The notes below the pieces were generated by a model. It saw nothing but the letters and a program-made list of their open reading frames with translations, did no database searches and had not been told where the DNA came from. This document shows, one piece after another, positions 22,613 to 53,899 of a stretch of DNA of 64,000 nt. Source of the DNA: Doryteuthis pealeii (taxonomy: Eukaryota; Mollusca; Cephalopoda; Myopsida; Loliginidae); contig CM042179.1 of assembly GCA_023376005.1 (NCBI GenBank), positions 19,308,419-19,372,418 of the forward strand, given 5' to 3'. The translations under genes were made by a program, and so were the position numbers. Each line of letters opens with the position of its first letter. Position 1 is the first letter of the stretch.

Positions 22613-23303
22613 ACTGTGTTCAATTAATCTGGAAAGACAAGGTGGATTTCTGCTGAATTCCCCCTGGGTCGAATAGATTGTTGAAAGGCTATACAAAATA
22701 TAAGACTTTAAGACAAGGAAGACAAGGAATCACTGGTCAAATATAGTATGATCTTAAGTTATATCTTTCAGTTTGATTACATTAAATTTATCCCTTCTCA
22801 CTGCCATTTCAATGTAAGTGACACTGGGGTCTGCTTACTTAGCAGTCAGCCACAAGCCAAAGTTCTAATTTTGGAGACTGGTACAAGGTCTGGGATCAGG
22901 AGATTCTGCAAAGTGACATGGACTCCAGTGGCAGTATTAATTCGACTGGCAATCTCCAGCTTATATGGAACCCAGCCTTCATTTGGCATAGAGTTGGCTG
23001 GGTATGTATTTTTTTTTTTACCAAAATAACTCTTTTTCTAAATTTGGGGAATTGTCCCTTTTAAATGATCAGAGGGTTCTTAACTCCAACTTTCTGTAGT
23101 TTGTACCTTTCATTGCCACTCCAATGCAGACAATCTCTGAAACCGCCTTCTGTCTTTGAAATGTTGCTTGTCTTTCTCTCTCTCTCTGGACAAGTATCAA
23201 CAACTTTTGGGCTTCCTCATTCAGCCATCCCCAGCCCAACCAAATACGTCATTAATAAATTCCAAAATGTTTACTGATTATTTCTCTGGTCTGTTTTTTT
23301 TTT
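22613..23303. other. Intergenic DNA, possible old repeat
   Basis: Slightly less AT-rich. An open frame at 22748-23029 has no motif I recognise, and I leave it uncalled. Confidence 0.4.
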
Positions 23304-23490
23304 AAATATCAGTCATCACTGTCCAATTTTATATCTCATTACCTACATGCTTTTATTTGTCAAAAGTAACCCTTTTGAACCTCGGTACATCTGGGAAATA
23401 TCAGTCATCACTGTCCAATTTTATATCTCATCACCTACATGCTTTTATTTGTCAAAAGTAACCCTTTTGAACCTTGGTACATCTGGGAAA
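23304..23490 (+). repeat. 92-bp tandem duplication
   Basis: AAATATCAGTCATCACTGTC starts at 23304 and again at 23396. The two copies differ at only a few bases. Confidence 0.9.
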
Positions 23491-24010
23491 TATATCATTT
23501 TGGGTCACTCAAATCTCAACTTTTCATTTAAAAAAACAATAATCAAATTAATTTCTATAGCTTGATTAACCAATTTTCCATCCATCAACCAATTCCTTGT
23601 ACCCTTATGGTGTTACATTATTATGTTTTCACCATTTTGAAAAATAAATAGAAAGAATAAAACAAATATTAAGCCATTTCATTTGTCTGTAAAATATACA
23701 GCTATGGGTAAATTGTCACATTTTGAATTATTAATTTTGCGCATGTGCTTTGTTTTGTTTCAGGTTTTGTCTACTGTGCAGCAAACTAGGATTAGCTTGG
23801 CATTATCTGTGAGGAAAGCAGTACCATAACATAATTAACTCCTCCAGAAATTTTGAAATGAAATGATGTATTGCATGGCATTCATGCTGGAAGCTCTAAT
23901 ACGAAGATTTCAGTTTATCAATCTGGACACTGCAGAGGATTTGAAAATTGAGAAATCCAATGGTAATTATGAAGATATGGCAGCTCAGAAGCCTCACTAA
24001 TCATTCTGAT

Positions 24011-24175
24011 GAGGAAGGAACTTCCAAATTTGTTGGTGAAATCCAGACTATGATTGATAACGATTCCAGCAAGTTATTTGGGTCCATAGCTAGGGACATG
24101 TAGTATCTGAATTTCTTATCAGGCTGGTAGTGTATGACAACATTTGCTACAAGATGAGAAAGGGCCAATTTTTAT
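24011..24175 (+). pseudogene. Possible mariner-like transposase N-terminal relic
   Basis: With one stop and one frame change the plus strand reads DEEGTSKFVGEIQTMIDNDS, SSKLFGSIARDM and YKMRKGQF. I recall similar phrases (QTMIDENPxKSIRSIARDLxVS...YKMRRGQF) from helix-turn-helix regions of Tc1/mariner-type transposases in molluscs. The catalytic DDE part and terminal inverted repeats are not visible. The call rests on memory of the family. Confidence 0.45.
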
Positions 24176-24582
24176 CATTTGTTGTATGTGTATACATACA
24201 CTACATTAATGTAGAGTTAACTTGCAGTTTTGGTAGGGAACACTTCTGGTCCTGAAGTAGGGATAGGAAAACCCTTAGTAGAAATAAAGATGTAATCAAC
24301 TCAATACATGTGTTGCAGTTATTCATATATTGATGGCAGGGAATCATCTCTTTCTCTTACGGGTCCAAGTCCCAAACTCGACACCGGTAAGCCTTACCTC
24401 ACCTTCGTTTTTTAATATAACATGATATTAGAATCTTAAACCTTTTTTCTAATGTAAAACTGTCACCGATTTACTCACTCTCTCACTGCCATAATGTCTT
24501 ATATATATGGTTGATTGGTTGGCACCTTTCTGTCCACTAAGGATGTTAGTGTAATGTCCATAAAAACAAAAAAAAAAAAACA

Positions 24583-24970
24583 TTATCTGCATCTGCACAA
24601 GTGACTCTGCGGGCCAATCCTTGAGTGACAGTCTTTGGTGCACTGACTGCACACAAACAGTGATGCTTGCTGGGGCTGCTGTTTTCTCTCCTTCCTTCTG
24701 GTTCTCTTTGCTGTAGAGGCTATTCTCCTTTCTGTCTTACCCCTCTTCGTGCCTTGTTTAACATTAAGGTGCCAGGTCACTCAATTTTCTGCATCTATCT
24801 CCCATGTGTTTGTAGCATGTCCTCATGTCTCTCCCGCAGACATCTTTGAAGCGTAGGTGTGGTCTACCTACTGATTGGGAGCCTTTTACCAATTTGCCAT
24901 ACTTCAGGATGCAGCCATTTTCCATCCTCCTGACATGACCAAGCCAGTGAAGGACAACATGCTTTATATA
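24583..24970 (-). pseudogene. LINE ORF2 C-terminal remnant with zinc-finger tail
   Basis: On the minus strand the reading runs LHWLGHVRRMENGCILKYG, GRPHLRFKDVCGRDM, then after a frameshift near 24770 WHLNVKQGTKRGK and finally SLFVCSQCTKDCHSRIG followed by H..C..C. This is the well-known ORF2 tail of a non-LTR retrotransposon (WLGHVxRM...GRPxLRYKDVCKRD...CxxCxRxCxSRIGLxSH). Reverse transcriptase is absent, as expected for a 5'-truncated insertion. Confidence 0.8.
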
Positions 24971-26640
24971 TATATAAAATTTCAGTATAACTTGTGTACA
25001 TATATAATGGAAATGACAAAAAGACAAACACATTTTGCCTTTGTATTTATGTAGTAGACAGAACATCCGGCTAATTCCATTAAAAAATCAATTAATTTTA
25101 GATTTGTCAAATTACTTGAGTAGGAGAAGTTCTTCTGAATGGAAAGTAACCAAAATTATTCCCAATTTTATTTTTGTGAGCGTATGATGTAATTTGTTCC
25201 TCAATTACAAATATCAATTTCTCGTTTTGGTTTTCATGATCATCAGTCAGACGTTAATGAAATATTCTCTTTTTTGAATTTACTGTATTTATTATTTGTT
25301 GGAATTTTGAAAAGCCAAACCGTTTATGTAAGCTTGGCTGCCATTGACTTATTTTAAATTTGAGATGCTGGCTCCCCCATGGTATATAAGCATTTTGGTG
25401 CATATATTGTGGCAGTGACAAGAAGATCATGGTCCCAGCTAGACCTAAGTTTTGTCATTCCTTTGAACAACATGGTTGGTGGAGTAAAATTTTAATTTAA
25501 TTTCCACATACATGTGATTAGAGGAAACCTGGTCTCACTAATTCTAATCACTTGTAAATTTCCACATAAATGGACTTCATTCTGGAGAAAGAAGTACTTA
25601 CCCTTCCCTATAAGTGATAAATATTTGTTTTCAAGGAGAATATGATTGTGAGAAATTTATTGATTACTTCTGAGATGTCAGCAGTATATTTTGTTAATTC
25701 TGGAGAAATAAGATTACAAGTTTGTCCCTATTCAACAAGTGAGAAGTTGTGGGAAAAGTTATTTTCAGGAAGTTTAAATTGAGTGTATTACAGTGTGGAA
25801 TAACAGTGGAAATGAAACCAGAAATTCTACAGAAGATTCCTGGTGATTCATCTGAAGAATTTAAGAAAATGGGGACATCTAGATTATGTATTTTCAGAGG
25901 CTGTATGCCTTTAAGAACAGAAGTAAAGAAAAAAGAAAAAGGAACTTGTATATCAGAGACTATTTTTTGGTCATTTTTAGAATATTTGTCATAATATACA
26001 ACAGTTTCATTTACGTTGAAACAAATCTCTCTCCTTCTTTATGTTAGAAAATGTTAACTGTTATTTTTATAATGAGGAATCTAATGCAACTGCAGCATAA
26101 AATGTTTTTTCATTGTTAAATGTGATTGAAATAAATTACTGTTTAACTAGGATAAATGTTTGTTTCGCTCAGAATTATGGCCCAACTCCATTCTTTTGAG
26201 ATTTGAATATCTTAACTCCTTCTTTTTACAGCTTTCAAGAGAATCTTTCTTTGGTGATAACAACAAATAACTATTTCTTGTTAATTTTAGTGTGAACTTC
26301 GAGTTACAACTCGACAGCTTTTTCACATATTCTTTCCCTTTTCCTGTATTTACTTCATGTCATTCAAAATAAACCCATGGTAATTTATGAAAATACCTCA
26401 TGGTAACCCAGAGCAAGTTACAAAAATACCCCCAGAGTAACCCAAATAACTCTTGGTGATTTATTTTCAACAATAAGTAACTATTTCTATTATTTATCTA
26501 GTTATTAAAAAGAAAATATTCAAAAGTATTTTTGAGTCTTGACATAGTCTAAAAATAAATTTATTATGAAAATAAATGTACGAAGAAGTTTTAAAGATTT
26601 ATTGGATATCTCAGAATTATTAATAAAAAATTGAATTAAT
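24971..26640. other. AT-rich intergenic DNA
   Basis: No recognised gene. The open frame at 25749-25994 lacks any familiar motif and has no coding-like neighbours. At about 26370-26460 short phrases of the type CCCATGGTAA / CTCATGGTAACCC repeat loosely. Confidence 0.45.
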
Positions 26641-26654
26641 TTTAGCAAGAAAAG

Positions 26655-26945
26655 TACGGGGGTCCAGTTGCTTCGGCCCTGGACCTTACAAGCTAACATT
26701 GTTGATCCAAGGGGCCATCCCACCAGGCAACACCTGCCCCCTTGATTTAAAGGAGCAGGGCTGAGTTTATTGCCCAGTGCCTGAGGCGCCCCCCTTGAGT
26801 GGGAATGCCGACGGGATCAACGCATTTTTTGCACCCGCCACCCACGAGCTTCGGTTCGTGGGTGGTCCCACATTAATAGGGCCTTGTGCCTAATCAGCAT
26901 ACGTGGGATATGTGGTAAATATCAACGGAGATTTTAACCACAAAT
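26655..26945. repeat. GC-richer hairpin repeat, copy 1
   Basis: Shares with the right edge of the window (63735-64000) the ordered blocks TTAAAGGAGCAGGGCTG, GACGGGATCAACGCA, a hairpin CCACCCACGAG...CGTGGGTGG, CCCACAT, and GGGCCTTGTGCC. Composition is much higher in G+C than the surroundings. Dispersed repeat of unknown class, possibly a SINE or an LTR-derived piece. Confidence 0.7.
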
Positions 26946-28278
26946 AATATACATTATCTTTAGTGGTTTACCATGTGATGTCATGCGGTGTTGTCAACAG
27001 TTGCTCACAGCAAGAAAAAATATTCAATAAATGTTTACAATGAGTAAAGAAGAAAAAGAAAAAAGAAAAAAACAACAAAAAACAAAAACAAAAGCCTATT
27101 GGCGGAGTAATCTCAGAATTATTAGGAAAAGTTTTTTTTAGCAATAGTATTATCTAGGAAGGTTTAAATAATTCATAACTTACATTCCGTGGGCTACAAT
27201 GTGATGTGCCCCACAATTTAAGATTAAATTGATATGAAAAATATTTGAGATTTTTTTAGAATAAATAATTAAAATAAACCTATTTAGAGTTTTACATAAA
27301 AATTCGTCAATAATTAATACAGGAAAAAAATGAATTAAATAATTTTAGCAATAGGCTAACACAATATTCATTATTTACGTAGGCTACCACATGGTACCCC
27401 ATGGTCACTAACCGTGACCCACGGGTAGTTATCGACCATAGCCTACTACAGTAGCCGACTTTTAAAATAATTAGAGAACAACAGGAATATAGTTACTTTA
27501 ACAGTAGTTTCATTAAATTTATTATATAGTTAATTTATCGTAAAAAGTTGTCGAATATTATTCATATTAACTTATCGTAGTCCATCGTGGGGTTGAGAGA
27601 TATACCATGAATTCAGTAAAGAGGGACATCCACGTAAATGATTAAACAAGTTCACTAGTGTATTCATTATTACATAAAAATTATTTTATAGGAATATTAA
27701 CTGACGTAATTTAAGTTTACGTTATTGATAGTTTCTTCCCGTTGTTTGCTTCTATTGTCATTAGGTTATATGACATTTTCGGAATACGACAAAAACTCAA
27801 ACAAATATTTTTTTTCGAGTTAGATTAAATAAATTATCGCAAATCAATCTTTTAAGGTAAAAATAACTCACTGACCAATACACTCTCTGTGCTTTTGAAT
27901 ATCTGATATTATTTAATATCAGCATCCATACGGTTAACTAACTGTCTCTAAATAGATAAAATATTGATGTTGATGTGGATCATAAATGAAAATATTTTTA
28001 TCATTTTTCGTACAATACGCTAGTCTATGCTAAAGATAATGATTGAATGTTGTATTTATTTATCATCATACCATTAGTGTTGGTCAGTTTCATTATGGAT
28101 TGTTTTATTGAAAAAAAAAAATGAATGATTTCTTCTTGGCAAGTTACCAATAAATTCTTGAACAACGTATACGTATACAGTACAGGATTGTGAATACTAC
28201 GTAAATCGTTATCTAAGATGACATTTTAATGGTATGTCCCAAAATATTCGTTGTCAACGTAGTTTTCATAATTTTTCA
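26946..28278. other. AT-rich intergenic DNA
   Basis: Nothing recognised apart from a TAC/TGG-rich stretch near 27385-27460 that looks like an old repeat. Confidence 0.45.
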
Positions 28279-28481
28279 GAAACTTTGGTAGACTGTGAAT
28301 TCAGGAGTGTAAATCTTTACCATAGTCTACAGAACAAATGTTAGTGGAATGAATATGAAATAAAGTCCAATGTATATATTTTTAATTTAACTTGAACTAA
28401 TTGGGATTAATACTATTAATTAATAAAAATGAAACTAAGAAATAAAAACAGAACTTAATACGATACGTTAATTATTAATTT

Positions 28482-28544
28482 ATAAGTTTTTAAAAAGAAG
28501 TATAGGAGAGCATTGCTCTCCTATACTTCTTTTTAAAAACTTAT
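28482..28544. repeat. Perfect 31-bp palindrome, 1-nt centre
   Basis: Arm 28482-28512 is the exact reverse complement of 28514-28544, with a single central base. Confidence 0.95.
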
Positions 28545-28595
28545 CTATACAACATCAATTAATGCTCTCAGAGCATTAATTGATGTTGTATAGAT
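28543..28595. repeat. Perfect 26-bp palindrome, 1-nt centre
   Basis: Arm 28543-28568 is the exact reverse complement of 28570-28595, with a single central base. It abuts the previous palindrome. Confidence 0.95.
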
Positions 28596-29049
28596 TTGAA
28601 GTTGTGGCGTAGTGATTCAATTATACACTTTTTCACCTCAGAACTGCAAAAGTGGACTGTTTTAATTTTTTTTTTATTACTCTGAAATAGATATATCGTA
28701 AAATACTCGGCAAAATTTCAGTTCAGAAATTAAAAATACATACATTGAAGTGCATTTCATAATCCATTAACATTTTACCAGTACCATAATTAAAATTTAC
28801 GCCACTGAATTCACAGTCTACCAAAACTTTTTATATATGAATCTCACGTGTTTGAAAATAAGTAATTTTAGCACATTCATTTAGTTAATCAATTTCTCAT
28901 TTTTAACTTTCAGAATTGATTTCCAATAGTAATTCTCTACCGTTTATTTAAGTTAGATGCAATAAGGAATATAATTAGCACTTTTTATATCAACTTTTAT
29001 TATCAGCAGACATTGTAGTTAGTAACGATTAGACTTTATTTAGTAAATA

Positions 29050-29102
29050 AATTTCAACAGAACACTTAAAGACTTTATTGTTTAGTGTTCTGTCGAAATT
29101 TA
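29050..29102. repeat. Short inverted repeat
   Basis: AAATTTCAACAGAACACT pairs with AGTGTTCTGTCGAAATTT (one mismatch) across a loop of about 17 bases. Confidence 0.7.
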
Positions 29103-29576
29103 GTTTTATGCAAAAGAAAATAAAGATTATGCTTTTTTTACTCAGTAAAAGTGGTGGAATGGAAAGGATTTTTATACGAAGTTTCGTATAATTAGTTAAG
29201 AAGAAGCACTAGTAGTTTTTAAAGAATTTTAGGGAAATAGTTCAAAATAATTTAAATGTGCTACACTCAAAGCATGGAAATCTTTTCTTTTCTTTTACTT
29301 AAAACAAAATATTTGCCCAAAACTACAAATTTTGCGACCATAACGTATTTTAATTTCCCATTTGTCTACTCATGTTATAAATAAATCAATCACTAATGAA
29401 CGACAATGCCAATGATGATATCATATGGACAGATCCAGAAATATATCGTCATTTGTCATTAACCTGTTAAATCTTTTTTCTTTTACTTATATTCATGTCA
29501 AAGTGATAGTAAATAAATACATGACAAAGTGATAGTAAATAAATTCAACCTGTCTTTAAAAAGTTGTTACTTAATT

Positions 29577-29664
29577 TTTAGAACTTTAAAAGTTTTTAAT
29601 TACTGAATGAATAATTATTGTTCATTCAAATAATATAATCAAAAACTTTTGAAGTTCTAAAATT
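29577..29664. repeat. Short inverted repeat
   Basis: TTTTAGAACTTTAAAAGTTT and its near reverse complement at about 29640-29664 form arms of about 25 bp. A 22-bp direct duplication (GACAAAGTGATAGTAAATAA type) lies just upstream at 29500-29545. Confidence 0.65.
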
Positions 29665-29939
29665 AATAAAATGTTCTTCACTATGAAATTTATTTTTTAT
29701 TTCTCTAAGTAACAAAGTTAACAAGGTTACATTATTCGTTTGTATAGGTTATATATTCGACTGAGTTTTAAGTACCCCATTTTATATCCGAAAAGAAAGT
29801 TTCTTTCTACTTGTTAATCTCATCCTGATTCAACCCCTCTATTTTTCCGTATCTTTTATTCTTTCTTACCCTCTTTATCAATTCCCTTGCTCCTCCCTCT
29901 TTCAATTTATTTGTCCATTATTCTCTTTCGTACTTCTAC

Positions 29940-30041
29940 TACTCACATTATTTTCCCTTACTCCTCCTCCTCCTCTCACATAAAAGATATAAAAGCAGTG
30001 GAACGGGAGGGGGCAATCCTAGATAAGCGCCAAAAAGCTTA
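29940..30041 (+). promoter_or_regulatory. Candidate PRPS core promoter and 5' UTR
   Basis: A pyrimidine-rich stretch with CTCCTCCTCCTCCTCTC (about 29960-29977) precedes a TATA-box match TATAAAAG at 29988-29995. A start about 25-30 bases downstream would fall near 30018. That would leave a 5' UTR of only about 24 bases before the first ATG (30042) or about 87 before the conserved one (30105). No transcript data; inferred from motif and spacing only. Confidence 0.5.
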
Positions 30042-30104
30042 ATGCCGGGCTCTCTAAAGTTCAAAGAGAAAACTCAGTCAAACAGCGGAGCTGATATTCA
30101 AAAC
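30042..30104 (+). other. Optional in-frame N-terminal extension of PRPS
   Basis: An upstream ATG at 30042 is in frame with exon 1 and would add 21 residues ([10 protein letters not shown]...) before the conserved MPNIKVFSG start. Its context is poor (T at -3), while the ATG at 30105 has A at -3 and matches the family's start exactly. I chose 30105 as the main start; the extension could be used by scanning ribosomes. Confidence 0.6.
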
Positions 30105-50228
<20,124 letters not shown>

Positions 50229-50735
50229 CAGCTGTTACTACTATACAAAAAGTAGCCCCTGATTGATTTATTATCACATGACTAAAAATTCTTGGCATAA
50301 CAGGATGTGGATGGGTTTTATTTCCAGTTCATTTTCTAATGGTACTGGAATTTCAAACATTTTAACATGACTTGTTCTACAGAATCTATAAAAGATTAAT
50401 AATCTGGACAATACTTAATGATAAGTACTGTATTTAAAAAAAAAAAAATAGCATTTTGAAGATGATTTTTTTAAACATCTTGCTAAAAAGAGGCTAATAA
50501 TGATCAAATATCAATGTTAGTTTTAGATGTAACTTAGTGATCAGCCTGTTTGCTTGCATGTATGGAAAGTAAAGTCCACTAGCTGTAACCTTCAATTTTC
50601 CTTACTAAAATTCAAGTAGTTATTGTTCTACCTGCTGTTCATCCTTGATTAAAAAAAAAAAACAAACAAAAAAACGTGTGCGCGTGTGTTTTATTTATTT
50701 ATTTTTATTAACCCAAAATTGTGATTTGATTTGAG

Positions 50736-50801
<66 letters not shown>

Positions 50802-51835
50802 GTTTTTGTATTGATATTTTATCTTGTGACAATTATGTTCAAAATTTAGTTTTATAAAATTTGAATATTGTGTTAAAATTTAATTTCACTTAATTTTTAA
50901 ATATTTATTTTTCTTTATCCTTTTTTAATGTGGACCATTAACACTAGAATGAATTTTGAACATAGTGTGAAAGGTCACTTTAGAATTTAAAGTTTTTAAC
51001 CCTAACACCTTTTTTTTTTCTTTTCTTTTCTTTTCTTTTTTTCTTTTTTTTTTTTTTTTCAAGAATTTTAGACATTTTTAATATTATTTAATGTAGATTA
51101 AATTAATAAGAAAATATTCTTGAATGTGATTCATTATAATCTTGTAGATAGTCTTACAGACTAAATACATTTTGAGATATTTACAAATACTATTGTACAA
51201 ACACATACAATTGCAAATGTAAGTCACCACTGACTAATTATTCAAAAGTACTTGAACTAATCTGGATTTCCAAATTAATAAGAAAAATGTGTCGCCCTGT
51301 GGTTATAGTTATTCCATAGCCTCCATATATGCTAAATTCATATTTTTATTTTTTTAAATATATTAAAACTTCAGTTAATAAATCTTTATTTAAAATTTGG
51401 TACTTGCCATTTTTTTAAGAGTAAGTTTACAATAGAATTTAAATAAAATTTAATGATCCTAATAAAACTACTAATCTTATCCATGAAAATGACTGGAGGG
51501 CACTTGATTAGGTATTTAGTAAATTTGAGTAATATCTTTCAAAGTTTTCATCCCAACAATGATAGGATTTGGAACTTATTGCAAAGTTACATGATTAAAC
51601 ATTTTCAGTTTTCCCATTTAGGATCAGAGTACAAATATGACATGGTTACAGTGCCAGTTATGATATTGCATCTCGGTTGGTGCATTCTTTGCTTCATCCA
51701 TTATATTGTGTATGCCATGCAGTATAAATATCCAGAACCCATTATTGTGTGCAGGCCACAGTCAAAGCTGCACCCTGGCTATGGCGGGATCAGAAGGAAA
51801 AATAAAATGAACAAATCACAAACAAGACGGAGCAA
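50229..51835. other. Probable 3' UTR / downstream DNA of exon 7b
   Basis: AT-rich with (TA)n at 50740-50797 and a T/C-rich tract at 51012-51060. The first AATAAA seen is near 51379. An open frame at 51453-51857 contains one hydrophobic stretch but no recognisable motif. Confidence 0.45.
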
Positions 51836-51928
51836 GTTTTATTTAGTGGTACAATGATTTGATTATAATGTGCTTATGCTTTCCTGTTTGTACAAAAGCT
51901 TCAGTTGTTAATTTTATGTCTCTTTCCA
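51836..51928 (+). repeat. 93-bp direct repeat, left copy
   Basis: GTTTTATTTAGTGGTACAAT through TATGTCTCTTTCCA; identical to 52553-52645. Confidence 0.95.
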
Positions 51929-52552
51929 AACACAGGTGGAGTATAACACTGAGCACAACTGATTCTTTGGTGCTACAACTGTCTAGCACTATTCTTCATT
52001 CTTTAACTCTCTCTCCACCCTTGGACTCTCAATTACAATGCATGAGCAATTGGTTCCCCTTGAGATGTGGTTCTTTCACTCTCTACTGTCTCAGCTCTGA
52101 CATAATTAACTGAAAACTCTGACTGGTACTAAACTGAACAGACACACCAAAGTCCAGAGCAGAGGTTATATATGTAAAGTAGAGCAGGTACATTTGTCAC
52201 TTTAAAAAAAAAAAAAATCAACATGGTGGCAAAAGTTGAGGTGTGATAAGGATTGATATCAGAAATTAGATTCCTAACTTTAAAACTTAGTTGAGCATTT
52301 AGTTTTAAAGGTTATCTGCAAAAATATACAGAAATATCTTTTTCCGCAGGATTTTTCTGACAAACTGACTTCAAAATTTCGCTATTTCAATAATAAATTC
52401 AGATAAAATTGACAAACATAATGAATGAAATTTTAAATTCAATGTTTAAAATTTGCATTGTTCATTGAACATCACACTAAAATCTACTGCACTATATAAA
52501 ATCACAATAGAAGTAAATTGTTGATTGTAATTTCACTTTGATATAAATGCAG

Positions 52553-52645
52553 GTTTTATTTAGTGGTACAATGATTTGATTATAATGTGCTTATGCTTTC
52601 CTGTTTGTACAAAAGCTTCAGTTGTTAATTTTATGTCTCTTTCCA
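52553..52645 (+). repeat. 93-bp direct repeat, right copy
   Basis: Same 93 bases as 51836-51928, 717 bp further on; the sequence between the copies is unrelated to either side. Confidence 0.95.
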
Positions 52646-53404
52646 TACCTTGTGATTTGGCTGGTAAATTTTGGAAATTTCAATTCTGTTCCATTCATTA
52701 GAGATTCTAGGATCTTATTTTGTGAAAATTACCCTCACTTGATTATATTTTTGATGTAATTTGAATGAAATCTAATTATTCTTGTAAATTGACATAACTG
52801 ATTAAGTATGAATAAATGTTTACTTACCTAATGGACAAAAATCTGTTTTTATGGCCTCTTCTCTCACCTCCAATTCATTTAACATTGACAACAGAATATT
52901 TTCCAGAAGCAAAGCAAAAACATTGTACTATGTATTTCATTTGACTTGTTTTATTCTTTCGATCATATTGAAGATTTATAATTGTTGGTTATAGAATGTT
53001 TTGAACCGACTGCATACACGTGAATTATGAATTAGATAATGGTGCGTAATATGTCAGTTTTAGTGACTAGTCACTTCTGGTCCATAAACACATTAACCTG
53101 ATGGCTAAATTCAGAGGTCCAATCTTCCATGAAACAAATCTAGGGTTCACTTTCTTTCAAGAAATGTCTACAGCATATTCAAGAAGTAATCATTGGTCAC
53201 CACTTAGATCATCCATTGCCTCTGCAGGGAGATAAAAAATTATCCAGGGGCCACTGATAAGTTCAAATTTTACCTGGGGCAAATCATAATAATTATTTCC
53301 ACAAATTCTTCCCTAGAGGACCAGTGAAAATAGTAGGGCTTCTTGTAGTTTCATCAATTGTTTTAAAGGTGGTTCTAAATGGAAGTTCATTTTGATGAAA
53401 TGAA

Positions 53405-53890
53405 AAGCAAATGGTATGTGCCTTTTTTAGTTTTTCTCTCCAGAGTTGGTAACCATTCCTGCTTCAAAACCCCTGGTATTGTTCACCAAAACTGCCTTAA
53501 CAGTATTCCCACTGCTGTACTCTTTGAGACCAGCCATATCATCCTCTGTTAGACGAACACTAGTTGCACTAATGTTGGGTATAACTCTGTGGGTGAGATA
53601 TTTACTTGAAGTGTCAATCTCTCTTGTGAATGTTAAGTGATGCTCTGGTCCCTTTTTAAAATCATTTTTTTGTCACCATTTTCTTCTGTATTGCAAAGTG
53701 GACACTTATCTACTCTGTAATCAAATCTAATACAGATGAGATTTACATAGTCCTGGACATGCTTCTGATGGCCGGTTACTTTTATTCTTGCCTTTTCCCT
53801 ATCTATTCTAGATTTGTCTAGAATAATGTCTTTTAAAGGAATACTTGGATTAAGAAAGCCGACATCCTGCAAGCTCCAAAGTTTGAAGAT
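53405..53890 (-). pseudogene. Frameshifted fragment of a TE-like uncharacterised protein
   Basis: On the minus strand 53872-53690 reads FLNPSIPLKDIILDKSRIDR, HVQDYVNLICIRFDYRVDKC; after one frameshift at a run of A (about 53668) it continues KGPEHHLTFTREIDTSSKYL, THRVIPNISATSVRLTEDDM and VKAVLVNNTRGFEAG to a stop near 53420. Long, stop-free, coding-like stretches joined by a single shift mean it was coding recently. I recall similar phrases (DKSRLDREK, VDGRVDKxTL, EHHLTFTxE, YLTHR) from multicopy uncharacterised metazoan proteins, probably carried by a transposon. No catalytic motif can be named. Confidence 0.6.
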
Positions 53891-53899
53891 ACATCACCC

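Larger units (their letters stand above)
28279..28830. mobile_element. Inverted-repeat bounded element with internal palindromes
   Basis: ACTTTGGTAGACTGTGAATT at about 28281 and its near reverse complement AATTCACAGTCTACCAAAAC at about 28808 bound a segment of about 550 bp without coding capacity. Two almost spacerless palindromes lie inside it at 28482-28595. The terminal similarity extends about 25-33 bp. Probably a MITE-like element. Confidence 0.5.

Noticed and set aside
51453..51857. 134-codon open frame with a hydrophobic stretch downstream of PRPS exon 7b
   Set aside because: No recognisable motif, no splice or promoter context, and it ends inside a 93-bp duplicated segment. Possible, but not supportable as a gene.
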